From DATCIH01 sp036507955 (GTDB lineage: Bacteria > Bacillota > Clostridia > Clostridiales > Clostridiaceae), in contig DATCIH010000092.1 in assembly GCA_036507955.1 (NCBI GenBank), forward strand, positions 1 to 55,172: 55,172 nucleotides of DNA. Direction: 5' to 3'. The notes beneath the pieces are model-generated. The model ran no database searches. It had not been told where the DNA came from and saw nothing but the letters and a program-made list of their open reading frames with translations. Shown one piece after another: positions 44,129-52,922 of the stretch. Position 1 is the stretch's first letter. Each line of letters begins with the position of its first letter. The translations under genes and the position numbers were made by a program.

Positions 44129-44923
44129 TTACTTAAATAAAATCTTTAACCATTCTATTGCCAGTCCCATCCAAGTTGCTACATGAGCATTGGGACTATC
44201 TGTTTCTATCGTTGCCAGAGATAACCCATGACCACCTTCCGGATATATATGTAGTTCAAAGGGAATATTATTTTTTCTTAAGCCTTGGGCGAAAAGCAAG
44301 GTATTTTCCACTGGTACACAGTCGTCCTCAAAAGTATGCCATAAGAAGGTTGGTGGTGTGCTCTTACTTATTTGATGCTCTAGAGACATTTCATAAAGCA
44401 AATTCTTATCCGCATCTGCACCCAACAAATTAACAAAAGAGCCCATATGCCCAAATTCACCGGAGCTGATTACTGGGTAACAAAGCAATAATGCATTAGG
44501 CTTATTATATCCTGCCTTAATATGAAGTTTTTCTGCTAAATAAGGCTTATCCCAATGTACACCAAGATTTGCTGCAAGATGACCCCCTGCTGAAAATCCG
44601 CATATCGCTATTTTATCCTTGTCCACCTTCCAGATTTCTGCATTATCCCTAATAATACACATCGCCTTGGACACATCCATTAAAGGTTGGGGATGCTTTC
44701 TTGGTGCGCAACTATAGTAAACTACAAAGGCATGAAAGCCTGATGCATTAAACTGTAGAGCAACTTGTTCTGCTTCTCTATCGGAGGTCATCTCATATCC
44801 GCCCCCTGGGCATATCAGTATAGCTCCTCTATTTTTAGAACCATCTAACACATATGTAACTAATGTTGGTATGAACCCATCATCGCCATTTTTATTCCAT
44901 AAATTGATCTTTTCATTTATCAT
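44129..44923 (-). CDS. Alpha/beta hydrolase, acetylxylan-esterase-like
   Basis: 264 aa, cytoplasmic. Oxyanion-hole region ICPGGGYEMTSDREAEQVAL, nucleophile Ser in CGFSAGGHLAAN, acid Asp in HTFEDDCVPVENT and His in YPEGGHGLSLA form the catalytic triad. These motifs belong to the Axe/BD-FAE-like group that removes acetyl groups from xylo-oligosaccharides. Upstream of the fucosidase gene by 38 bases, probably one operon that trims decorated plant oligosaccharides. Start has AAAGGAG upstream. Confidence 0.88.
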   Translation of the reverse strand: MINEKINLWNKNGDDGFIPTLVTYVLDGSKNRGAILICPGGGYEMTSDREAEQVALQFNASGFHAFVVYYSCAPRKHPQPLMDVSKAMCIIRDNAEIWKVDKDKIAICGFSAGGHLAANLGVHWDKPYLAEKLHIKAGYNKPNALLLCYPVISSGEFGHMGSFVNLLGADADKNLLYEMSLEHQISKSTPPTFLWHTFEDDCVPVENTLLFAQGLRKNNIPFELHIYPEGGHGLSLATIETDSPNAHVATWMGLAIEWLKILFK

Positions 44924-44966
44924 ATTTATCTCCTTTGTATATAACTCTTGTGACTCTTATTATAAA

Positions 44967-45017
44967 CTAAAATAGAGCCTATTACAGAATTAATATCTGT
45001 GATAGGCTCTATTTTAG
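44967..45017 (-). terminator. 22-bp hairpin between lipoprotein and esterase genes
   Basis: Stem CTAAAATAGAGCCTATTACA / TGTGATAGGCTCTATTTTAG with one G-U pair. It lies just beyond the lipoprotein stop codon. Confidence 0.85.
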
Positions 45018-45021
45018 TTAC

Positions 45022-45465
45022 TTAATCGAATAGATATCTATGCGCTGAATCTTGAAACTTTAAATATGTAATGTTATTTGTTTTGCTATAAGAGATCATT
45101 CCATAGTGACAGCTATCTCCAATTTGGAAATCTCCTGTTTCATCAGTTCCATCTGCACATTGAATTTTAATTTTATGTTTACCCTTTGATAATTTCAGTG
45201 AATAATTGTAAAAATTGTTGGGATTAACTAGATTACTATAATTCTTTGAGATGAAACCTTCCATCATAAACAGCTTAGCATCTATAAATATTTTTAATTT
45301 ACCTTCCTTCATATTAGTATCATCAGAAACCACCGTTAATATAAAATTATTTGCTGTAATTGCGGTATTTCTTGCCTTTTGAATCTCAGGAGAGCATATT
45401 AGTGGTTTTTGTTGACAGCCAGATAATAAAACAAAAACCAATAAAAATAATATTAATCTTTTCAT
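45022..45465 (-). CDS. Lipoprotein of unknown function
   Basis: 147 aa. Signal peptide with lipobox LLSGC (Cys near residue 18). The mature domain is beta-rich with FILTVVSDDTNMKEGKLKIFIDAKLF, LKLSKGKHKIKIQCADGTD and SCHYGMISYSK, like an immunoglobulin-type or jelly-roll sandwich, but no family is recognised. An ATG at 45489 is rejected because AAAGGGGGC lies 6 bases before the ATG at 45465. Monocistronic. Confidence 0.8.
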   Translation of the reverse strand: MKRLILFLLVFVLLSGCQQKPLICSPEIQKARNTAITANNFILTVVSDDTNMKEGKLKIFIDAKLFMMEGFISKNYSNLVNPNNFYNYSLKLSKGKHKIKIQCADGTDETGDFQIGDSCHYGMISYSKTNNITYLKFQDSAHRYLFD

Positions 45466-45670
45466 AAATATGCCCCCTTTATTTTTCACGGTTAATTATA
45501 ACGCTTAAAAGAACTGTATATGTATTAGACGTTATAAAGTAGAAAAAAGTTACATAAAACTAAAATAAAATTCGAAAATCTTCATAAATTCTTCATTTTA
45601 TTCAACTGTAAAAATTCCCGATTATTGCATACTTATATTTATGTAAAATATTTGAAAGGGGGATGCATTT

Positions 45671-45835
45671 ATGGATGAACTTATTAAGATTGTCAGCAAT
45701 CTTGGCTTTCCAATTGCTGTTTCACTCTATTTACTCATAAGATTTGAAGCAAAAATAGAGCTTTTATCAAGCTCTATAAACAATCTTACCAATGTAATAT
45801 CCGGTAAAATTGGTAACAATGCTAATGAAAAATAA
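45671..45835 (+). CDS. YvrJ-family small membrane protein, 54 aa
   Basis: 54 aa. One membrane helix (about 8-25) with VSNLGFPIAVSLYLLIRFEAKI, the YvrJ-family signature, then a short amphipathic tail. AAAGGGGG lies 8 bases before the ATG. It lies 112 bases upstream of a sigma-factor gene on the same strand. In Bacillus subtilis yvrJ lies with the two-part sigma factor genes yvrI/yvrHa, so the neighbourhood supports a shared role. Function of YvrJ proteins is not known; too short for usual gene calling. Confidence 0.85.
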   Translation: MDELIKIVSNLGFPIAVSLYLLIRFEAKIELLSSSINNLTNVISGKIGNNANEK

Positions 45836-45947
45836 TAATATTAACAAATTTGTAAGTTATGTGTAAGAATTCCTTAGCTTTTTCCTTAATACGCTATGAT
45901 ATTATTAATTAATGTAATTTCTTACCAATAATTAGGGGGTATTTAGT

Positions 45948-46520
45948 ATGAACTATACTGAAATTGAAACCGCAGTGGTGAAAGCGAAAAGTGGTGACAC
46001 AGCCGCATTATTATCATTATTTGACCAGTACAAGCTTTTTATTCTCAAAACTGCAAATACTATTAAACTTAAAAATTATGATTACTCTGATCTACTTCAG
46101 CTAGGATATATTACAATAATTAATGCAGTTGTGAAATATAAAATTGGAAAACACAATTTCTCGTCTTATGTATACTCAGCCATAAAGAACACTATGTATT
46201 ACACCTTACGAGAAAATAAAGGCTCCATTGAAGAAATAAGCCTTAATACACCTATTAACGATAATGCTGATCTTGAGCTTATGGATAGTATTTGCGGGGA
46301 GGATAATGTTGAAGATCCATTTTTTCACAAAGAGAACCTTAGAACGTTAAGGAGCATACTTAAGGAGCTAGAGGCAGATGAGCTAGAACTTATAATTATG
46401 CTTTATTATTCAAATTATACACTAAAACGATATTCTCAAATTAAAAATATTAATTACATTACCTGTATGCGTAAAAGAAATAAAATTTTGTCTAAACTTC
46501 GAGGCAAACTGGAGGATTAA
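45948..46520 (+). CDS. Orphan sigma-70-family factor, region 2 and 4 only
   Basis: 190 aa. Region 2 spans about 10-85: YDYSDLLQLGYITIINAVVK (2.1/2.2 with the DLxQ core-binding motif) and FSSYVYSAIKNTMYYTLREN (2.3/2.4). A spacer of about 45 residues, then region 4-like helices (LKELEADELELIIMLYYSNY, KRYSQIKNINYITCMRKRNK). No region 1.1 or 3. Resembles the small sigma factors of Clostridia encoded next to YvrJ proteins. No anti-sigma gene is visible. Start has TTAGGGGG upstream. Ends in a strong hairpin. Target promoters unknown. Confidence 0.8.
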   Translation: MNYTEIETAVVKAKSGDTAALLSLFDQYKLFILKTANTIKLKNYDYSDLLQLGYITIINAVVKYKIGKHNFSSYVYSAIKNTMYYTLRENKGSIEEISLNTPINDNADLELMDSICGEDNVEDPFFHKENLRTLRSILKELEADELELIIMLYYSNYTLKRYSQIKNINYITCMRKRNKILSKLRGKLED

Positions 46521-46542
46521 GTATTTGAGGAAATTAATATTA

Positions 46543-46581
46543 AGGGCAAATAATTATGGAAAGTCTCCATATTATTTGCCC
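46543..46581. terminator. Terminator between sigma factor and dGTPase genes
   Basis: A 17-bp stem with one bulge (AGGGCAAATAATTATGGA / TCCATATTATTTGCCCT) with loop AAGT between convergent genes. Confidence 0.8.
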
Positions 46582-46599
46582 TAACCCTTTTTATGCCTA

Positions 46600-47811
46600 T
46601 TAAAGTTCATTGAAGTATGAAACATACTCTACCTTATATTTGCCGTCAGAATACAAGTAATTATAAAGATCTATGAAGTAGTCATCCGTCATACTTGCTA
46701 TATAGTCCACTACTATTTGATTTGGCTCCTCCTCTGAATAGGGGATAGCTCTTTCATAACCCTTGGATCTATTTTGTACAAAATCTATATGGTGTTTAAA
46801 GATAACCGAATCTATATTTTTACTTTTCAAGTCCTGAAGAAGCTTTTCATAAATATTTTCAAACATAGGTTTTATGCTATTATTATACTGTGCTTCAATA
46901 ATTGGATTATTATATATATAAGTATAATTTTCCTTCTTGCAGGCCTTCAATTCATTGAAATACTCTTCATCAATTTTAATATAATCTTTCCCATAGCTGT
47001 TTTCAATAATATTTACAGCTAAGTTATTTATGATTTCCGCATTATACCTACCGATAGTACCATATTTAAATATATCATCAGAAGCTATAAGTTTAGCTTT
47101 GACTGCGTCCTGCCTATCCTTACCTAGATAAGCCACCATATCACAGATCCTTACAACGCAGCCCTCTAAAGTGTTAGGAACCATAGTGTTTATGATGCTT
47201 TCCTCTACATAAGCGTCTTCTGTAAGCTTGTCAAATTCTTCAAAGGAATTTAGTCTACTTGGAATGTAGTCTTTAAGCTCAAACTCACCATTATGACATA
47301 TGATTCCGTCCAAGGTTTGAAGACTTATATTATATGGGAAAATACCATCAAGAACACGAACGCTATGGACATTATGATTAAAATAACGCTCGGTATGACC
47401 ATAATATAATTCATTTAGAAACTTCTCCCCCGCATGACCAAAGGGGGTATGCCCAATATCATGGCCTAAGGCGATAGCCTCAATTAAGTCTAAGTTTAAA
47501 CCAAGCACCTGCCCAATATTTCTAGCTATTCTGGAAACTAATTGTACATGGAAGGCTCTTCTGGTTATATCATCATTTTTATAGAAGGAAAAAACCTGAG
47601 TTTTATCTGAGTATCGATTATAATAAGCACTATGCATAATCTTATCAATATCCCTTGAAAATGCAGGACGCCAAAGGGTATGTTTATCCTTATTATTGTT
47701 TCTTCGAAGCATTTTTTTTTCGTCAAAGGCCACCTTGGGCTTTCTACCTGACTCCATATCATTTTCAATTCTTTCCTGAAGCTCTTTACTTAATATTTTA
47801 TATCTTAACAT
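46600..47811 (-). CDS. dGTPase-like HD-domain triphosphohydrolase
   Basis: 403 aa. HD-domain metal ligands are visible: FHVQLVSRIARNIGQ (His), LGHDIGHTPFGHAGE (HD) and a later Asp (VRICDMVAYLGKDRQDAV). The N-terminal SRDIDKIMHSAYYNRYSDKT is the family motif of deoxyguanosinetriphosphate triphosphohydrolases. Removes triphosphate from dNTPs; may limit the dNTP pool. Monocistronic, convergent with the sigma gene. RBS AAGAAGG precedes the ATG. Confidence 0.9.
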   Translation of the reverse strand: MLRYKILSKELQERIENDMESGRKPKVAFDEKKMLRRNNNKDKHTLWRPAFSRDIDKIMHSAYYNRYSDKTQVFSFYKNDDITRRAFHVQLVSRIARNIGQVLGLNLDLIEAIALGHDIGHTPFGHAGEKFLNELYYGHTERYFNHNVHSVRVLDGIFPYNISLQTLDGIICHNGEFELKDYIPSRLNSFEEFDKLTEDAYVEESIINTMVPNTLEGCVVRICDMVAYLGKDRQDAVKAKLIASDDIFKYGTIGRYNAEIINNLAVNIIENSYGKDYIKIDEEYFNELKACKKENYTYIYNNPIIEAQYNNSIKPMFENIYEKLLQDLKSKNIDSVIFKHHIDFVQNRSKGYERAIPYSEEEPNQIVVDYIASMTDDYFIDLYNYLYSDGKYKVEYVSYFNEL

Positions 47812-47839
47812 GCTGCACCTTCTTTACATTAAACCTATT

Positions 47840-48283
47840 TTATAGCTTTTCTCCAATTAATATATAAGATAAGGGTATACCCTTACCACTTAATATATCA
47901 AATAATCCAGATATATCGTAATCAAATTCCCTGAGTTTTTTTATGTAAATACCATTCTTAAGTAATGCATTTAACAAATCACTAAAAGTGTAGGAATAAC
48001 TGGTAAATGTTTTAGATTCATAGCTTTTACCTGCAATATCAAACCCGACTGCTTGCTTTGCTCCTAGTTTAGTTATTGATAAAAGTTCTCTTCCATCATT
48101 ACAACAAAATTGAGCGATAGTACTACTAGTGAAATCAAATTTTTTAAGTTCCTCAACCATTTCTTTTTCAAGATATGGGCAGTATTCAGTGGTCAATCTA
48201 TAGAGCTTTCCCTTATCCCATTCAATTGAGCGATTTTCAAAGGCTTCTTCCCAAGCCTCCTTATTTGAATCAATATAATCCAT
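47840..48283 (-). pseudogene. SAM-dependent methyltransferase with in-frame internal deletion
   Basis: 147 aa where relatives have about 250-260. The N-terminus MDYIDSNKEAWEEAFENRS and the SAM-loop region TIAQFCCNDGRELLSITKLG and VGFDIA are present. The next residues GKSYESKTFTSYSYTFSDLL belong to the C-terminal end of the family. The middle part with most of the SAM-binding and substrate regions (roughly 100-115 residues) is missing without a change of frame. A start (GAGGAG, ATG 48283) and stop are intact, so a short protein may still be made but should be inactive. Alternatively a minimised variant with a new role. Confidence 0.78.
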
Positions 48284-48482
48284 AATAACTTCTCCTCTTC
48301 TTCTTTAACCTTATCATGAAATTTAGATCTATAAAACTAGGTTATACATCTTAATTGTAGTGTCATCTTTATTTTACCACCGACCTAGGTTTAATCATAG
48401 TATTAAAAAGTTCTATAATTTACTGTTAAATATTTGAAATGAACCTATGTATCTTATATAATTATATTAAGGAGATATTTTT

Positions 48483-48818
48483 ATGGGAAAGTTTATAGTG
48501 GTCTTTTTATCCTTAGTAATGCTTCTAGGTTTAGTCGTAAGTATGACTGATAGAGTTTCCTACAACTCTGTGCCTTATCCTCGTGAAACTGCAATAAAAA
48601 ATGGTGATTTGGTAAGGGGTAGTTCTAACGTTGACAAGTTAGATATATTTATGGAGAATGTTAGAAATGGTGAAATAATTGATTACACTTTTGATAACAC
48701 AAGAGATAGTTTTGGTTTACCAACCATTGAAAAGAAAAAGTTTACTAGAAATAGCCTCTATAAAAAGGGCCCTAGCTATTACTTGAGAAATGTTTTCGGG
48801 GAACTACTAATATTTTAA
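48483..48818 (+). CDS. DUF4362-like exported protein, shortened
   Basis: 111 aa. N-terminal hydrophobic helix (about 4-20) then NGDLVRGSSNVDKLDIFMEN and YTFDNTRDSFG, which resemble the start and the end of DUF4362 domains. The central part of that domain (about 28 residues between the two) is absent, in frame. AAGGAGATATTTTT precedes the ATG. The assignment is by eye and moderate. If right, this is one more gene shortened by an internal deletion in this region. Confidence 0.5.
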   Translation: MGKFIVVFLSLVMLLGLVVSMTDRVSYNSVPYPRETAIKNGDLVRGSSNVDKLDIFMENVRNGEIIDYTFDNTRDSFGLPTIEKKKFTRNSLYKKGPSYYLRNVFGELLIF

Positions 48819-48864
48819 TAAGTTTTAAGTTAGCAAAGGATTATAAATCAAGGAGGATATTACC

Positions 48865-49677
48865 ATGTTTACAACGTTTTTAATAGAAGAAAATATTTTA
48901 AGTGAAGTTTCCTTTTCAAATTATCAAGTACCCTTTAACTTGTTTTATACTATTATTGAGGGTAAAGATCCAATAGCATTGAAGGCGATGGAAGCAAATG
49001 CTATTGCCCTTCAAAATCCGGGGAAACCAATGTGGCTTTGGATTAATGAAACTCTTAAGCAATCCTCAATTGATAATATTATCAATTCTTTATGTAATCA
49101 ATTAAAGGAAAGCAAGCTATGTGGGATTTCAGGAAAACCTGAATTTGTAAAAATCTTTGCAGAGGAGTATTCTAAAATGCTTGGTATATCCTATGGTGTA
49201 TCTCTTAGCATGGAAGCTTACCACTGCACAAAGGTTATTAATCCTGATTATGTTCAAGGAAAGCTGATAGTAGCTAATTTAACTCATAAGGATATTGTTG
49301 CAGGTTTTTGCGTGGGCTTTGTTTTCTGGTGCTTTGGAGCAACTATATCAATAGAAAGTCAAGTTGAAAGCTCTGAGACGATGATAAACTCTGGCAATTT
49401 ATTTTTATGGGAGGTAAACGGTGAAATCTGTGCAATGATAAACATAGCACATCGTTCAGAACAATATGCTCGTATCAATGACGTATATACTTCCCCAGAA
49501 CAAAGAGGAAATGGTTATGCTAGTAAAATGGTAGGCGAATTAAGTTCAATGCTAATTAAAGAAGGCTTAATCCCTATGTTATATGCTGATACAAAAAATG
49601 CTACCTCTAATCATGTTTATAAAAGCATTGGTTTTAAGAAAAGTGGCAGAATTGATGATATTGTTTTTAATTATTAG
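48865..49677 (+). CDS. GNAT-family acetyltransferase, two-domain form
   Basis: 270 aa. The C-terminal half has the acetyl-CoA motif VYTSPEQRGNGYASKMVGEL and YADTKNATSNHVYKSIGFKK. The N-terminal half (about 1-130) is a degenerate second GNAT-like domain, as in several Firmicutes acetyltransferases. AAGGAGG precedes the ATG at 48865. Acceptor unknown. Monocistronic; the stop is followed after 11 bases by the LysE remnant on the other strand. Confidence 0.85.
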   Translation: MFTTFLIEENILSEVSFSNYQVPFNLFYTIIEGKDPIALKAMEANAIALQNPGKPMWLWINETLKQSSIDNIINSLCNQLKESKLCGISGKPEFVKIFAEEYSKMLGISYGVSLSMEAYHCTKVINPDYVQGKLIVANLTHKDIVAGFCVGFVFWCFGATISIESQVESSETMINSGNLFLWEVNGEICAMINIAHRSEQYARINDVYTSPEQRGNGYASKMVGELSSMLIKEGLIPMLYADTKNATSNHVYKSIGFKKSGRIDDIVFNY

Positions 49678-49687
49678 GCTAATAAAC

Positions 49688-50029
49688 TTATTTTATAAAA
49701 ATAGACACAGCACAATATACTAATAGTAAACTCATTACTATATTAAATTGTTTTTCATAGTTTGATATAAATTTTTGGAATATTGCTCCGAAGGCTGCCC
49801 AACATGAGGTTCCTAGAAACCCAACAAAGGCAAGTAATATTGAAAATAATATTAAACTAATACTTGATTTATAATATGGAATTATAAAACTTGATATTGC
49901 TGTTATACCATATAAAATTATTTTAATATTCAAGAACTGCAACAGGAATCCAGAAAAAAAGGAATTAATGTTTTCTTTATTGCTCTCATGTACTTTATTT
50001 CTAAAAATCTTATAAGCAAGATATATCAT
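49688..50029 (-). pseudogene. LysE-family amino-acid exporter, N-terminus deleted
   Basis: 113 residues covering only the C-terminal half of a LysE/RhtB exporter (about 200-210 aa normally): LAYKIFRNK, FFSGFLLQFLNIKIILYGIT, GTSCWAAFGAIFQKFI. The first half with the first helices is missing; its first codon (50027-50029) is also the first base triplet of a cupin fragment that runs in the opposite direction. The remaining ORF has no ribosome site, so it is not expected to be expressed. Confidence 0.8.
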
Positions 50030-50212
50030 GGAGAGGGCACTGAAGAATTCATAACTGTGTTTGAGGGTGAATTAACTATACGAGTAAATAATGAGGAATA
50101 TACTGTATCAAATGGTTCCTCCATTAGATTTCTTGCAGATAGGCCTCATATATATCATAATTCTGGAAGCAACTTGACAAGAATTAGTATGGTGATACAC
50201 TACCCAAAATAA
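50027..50212 (+). pseudogene. C-terminal fragment of an XRE-cupin regulator
   Basis: Residues HGEGTEEFITVFEGELTIRV then NNEEYTVSNGSSIRFLADRP and a cupin end are the sensor half of an HTH-cupin regulator. The HTH part is missing. In related genomes such regulators lie divergently next to LysE-type exporters, so a single deletion appears to have removed the 5' ends of both genes and joined the remaining parts head to head at 50027-50029. Confidence 0.78.
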
Positions 50213-50361
50213 TAAAAAGTCTTATTGCAAGTGGTAAAAAAATTAGCGCAATTAAGAGGTACAAAGATGTTACTGGCGTTGGATTAAAAGAAGCTAAGGC
50301 TTATATTGATAAACTTAAAACAGGAATTTTTTACGCAATTACAAGAAATTTCTGTAAATAA
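50206..50361 (+). pseudogene. Ribosomal L7/L12-like C-terminal fragment
   Basis: The frame reads SLIASGKKISAIKRYKDVTG then VGLKEAKAYIDKL, the C-terminal helix-loop-helix of L7/L12-type proteins. No start codon with ribosome site and no N-terminal domain, so it is a remnant. The match ends near 50326. Confidence 0.6.
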
Positions 50362-50498
50362 TCTCGGTTTAAATGTTTGAAAATATGTTATGATATAAAA
50401 TATAGATATTTTCTAAGTTGTTGTATAAAAGGATACATATATACGCATTACCAATAAAAGAATGAATATTTATATATTAAATACAGGTGGTGATTTTT

Positions 50499-52199
50499 TT
50501 GTTAAGAATTGCACTAGGAAATGATATTTTCTTAAATTATATAGCTGAAAGTGATGTTTATGTTGACAAAACTTTATTTATAAAAGACATAATTGATAGC
50601 ACTATACAGGTATCTTTAATAACAAGACCACGTAGGTTTGGTAAAACTCTTAATATGACAATGCTAAAGGCTTATTTCGAGAAAACTAATGAAGATTATT
50701 CTTCAATATCTTCTGTATTTTCCAATCTTAAAATATCTACCTGCGGTGAAAAGTACAAAAAAGAAATGAACAAATATGCCATTATATTTATGACCCTCAA
50801 AGAAGTTAAATATTCCACTTGGGAAAAATGTTTTTCTGCTCTTAAATTGAAAATATCGGAAGTATTTTCATATCATAAAGTAATATTAAATAGCCTAGAT
50901 ACTTATGATCAGGACTTTTATTATTCTATTTTATCTGGAAAAGCTGATGAAAGTGACTTTGCTTCTTCCATTGGCAAATTGATAAAGTGGCTTGGAAAAT
51001 ACTACAAAGAAAAGGTTATTCTACTTATAGATGAATATGATGCTCCTATCAACGAAGGCTATACTCGTGGCTATTATGATGAATCCATTGATTTTATTAA
51101 AAACCTCTTTGGTGGAGCGATGAAAACTAATGAAGGTCTAAAAAAAGCTGTACTCACAGGAGTTACTAGAATCGCTGGTAGAAGTCTATTTTCAGAGATG
51201 AATAATTTTAGATCCTATAACGTGTTAAGTGAGGAATATAGCGAGTATTTCGGTTTTACAGAAGATGAGGTTAAACAGGTCTTAGAACAGTGTAAAGTAG
51301 AACATGATTTTGAAGAAATAAAATCTTGGTATAATGGCTATACATTCGGTAAGAGTATTTCCATATATAATCCATGGTCTATTATGAATGTAGCTTATGA
51401 GAAAAATCAAAGACTTGCACCCCACTGGACGAATACCGCTTCAAATAGTATATTGAAGGATCATTTAGCTAATAAATCCATTGAAACAAAGGAGTCTTTA
51501 TATTCATTAATAAATGGTAAATCATTAAAACTTCCTCTTAGGACTGAAGTTACCTTTAATGATTTGATAAAAGAAAGTGATGCTTTATGGAGTTTCTTAC
51601 TTTATGCTGGGTACCTCACTGCTACCAATATTAGAGAGGATTTTGCCACCTTTAATATACCCAATTATGAGGTGAAAAGAGAACTCAAAACTGTTATTGA
51701 TTTGTGGTTAACGGAACAAAGTGGTGGAATCTCAGCGGTTACCATGATGCTTAACGCAATGTTAACCGGTAACCAAGAGCTATTTACAGATAAACTTTCT
51801 AAATTTGTTCATTCATCTTTTTCATATTTTGATACTACTGGAACAGAGCCTGAACTTGTATATCATGCTTTTATTTTAGGACTCTTAGTTCACCTTCAAA
51901 AGGATTACTATTTTAATTCTAATGGTGAAAGTGGTAACGGTAGAGCTGATATTATGATAATGCCTTTAGTAGGAAATTATAAAACCTCAGCAGTAATTTT
52001 AGAATTTAAAAAAACTAGAGATATAAAAAAGCTTGATGAAGTCGCTCAAACAGCTATTAATCAAATAAAAGAAAAAAGATATATTGATGAAGCAAGAAAA
52101 AGAGGGTCAAAAAATATTTATATTTACGGCATTGGCTTTTATAAAAAAGAGATAAAAGTACTAATGGAAAATTTTCATAATCATGAATTAACGAAGTGA
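50499..52199 (+). CDS. AAA-ATPase with PD-(D/E)XK nuclease domain (DUF1703-like)
   Basis: 566 aa. N-terminal AAA-ATPase-like part with P-loop-type LITRPRRFGKTLNMTML, Walker B VILLIDEYDAPINEGY and sensor VTGVTRIAG. The C-terminal PD-(D/E)XK domain carries GNGRADIMIM, AVILEFKKTRDIKKL, with D and ExK in place. This large family is found in many copies in anaerobes and is thought to be domesticated mobile-type proteins; no defence function is proven. TTG at 50499 has GGTGG 8 bases upstream; the GTG at 50487 lacks one. Monocistronic. Confidence 0.88.
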   Translation: MLRIALGNDIFLNYIAESDVYVDKTLFIKDIIDSTIQVSLITRPRRFGKTLNMTMLKAYFEKTNEDYSSISSVFSNLKISTCGEKYKKEMNKYAIIFMTLKEVKYSTWEKCFSALKLKISEVFSYHKVILNSLDTYDQDFYYSILSGKADESDFASSIGKLIKWLGKYYKEKVILLIDEYDAPINEGYTRGYYDESIDFIKNLFGGAMKTNEGLKKAVLTGVTRIAGRSLFSEMNNFRSYNVLSEEYSEYFGFTEDEVKQVLEQCKVEHDFEEIKSWYNGYTFGKSISIYNPWSIMNVAYEKNQRLAPHWTNTASNSILKDHLANKSIETKESLYSLINGKSLKLPLRTEVTFNDLIKESDALWSFLLYAGYLTATNIREDFATFNIPNYEVKRELKTVIDLWLTEQSGGISAVTMMLNAMLTGNQELFTDKLSKFVHSSFSYFDTTGTEPELVYHAFILGLLVHLQKDYYFNSNGESGNGRADIMIMPLVGNYKTSAVILEFKKTRDIKKLDEVAQTAINQIKEKRYIDEARKRGSKNIYIYGIGFYKKEIKVLMENFHNHELTK

Positions 52200-52207
52200 C
52201 TGTTTAT

Positions 52208-52645
52208 TTAGTCAAATATTGCTTTTAGTTCTATCAATAAATTATTGAAAATTGTTGAATTGACTATATCATACTTTGAATACAGCTTTGGTTCATAATA
52301 CATTTGATGGTGATGTAACTTCTATTATAAGAGTCGGAATTCCTTTAAAATCATTTTGCGTTAAATTAAATTCGTCACATATAACGAACCATCTGGCTGT
52401 ACTCTATTAATTTCTTGATTTTGTTTCTCTAAAATAATATCAAATGGAGCTATAAAGGGCTTGCACTTTTCCCCTTTAAAGTATGTCTTAATTTCAAAAA
52501 ATAGGTTTTCAACTATATTTTGATGCTGTGCAGTTAGTGTAGCTTGAAGAAGTATTTCACCATCAATAAATTCTACTCTTTCAATATTTTTTGTAATTTC
52601 TAAAAATTCCTGATACGTATACTTTCTTACTTGTGATATTGCCAT
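52208..52645 (-). pseudogene. Uma2-family endonuclease, frameshifted and internally deleted
   Basis: The first part has MAISQVRKYTYQEFLEITK and VEFIDGEILLQATLTAQHQN, PFIAPFDIILEK and RVQPD. After a shift of one base near 52387 another frame gives ICDEFNLTQNDFKGIPTLII and EVTSPS, then a third frame gives YYEPKLYSKYDIVNSTIFNN to a stop at 52208. About 60 residues of the normal core between EVTSPS and YYEP are missing. Family members are about 190 aa. The gene is not functional. Start at 52645 preferred over 52663 on family alignment. Confidence 0.8.
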
Positions 52646-52922
52646 ACTTACGCGCTCTTTCACATTAATATGAGTTTAAAAATCAAAGGCATTACCCCCG
52701 ATTGAAACTTCATTTTAATATTTATTATACCACCTTTACAAAAGTCCTAAACTCAATTACTATGATTTGTGCTCACAGATCTTCGAATATCCTATATCAT
52801 TCATTAATTTTAGCATTCGGATCATCCCTGCCTGAAATGGTACCATTATGCCACTCAAAAAATGAATATATAAATATGAAAATAGTTTTTCCTTATTCCT
52901 TGAAAGAGGATTTTATAATCAA

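Noticed and set aside
50499..52199. AAA/PD-(D/E)XK protein as an antiviral defence system
   Set aside because: The domain pair is widespread and repeated in anaerobes, and no partner gene or known defence gene is nearby.
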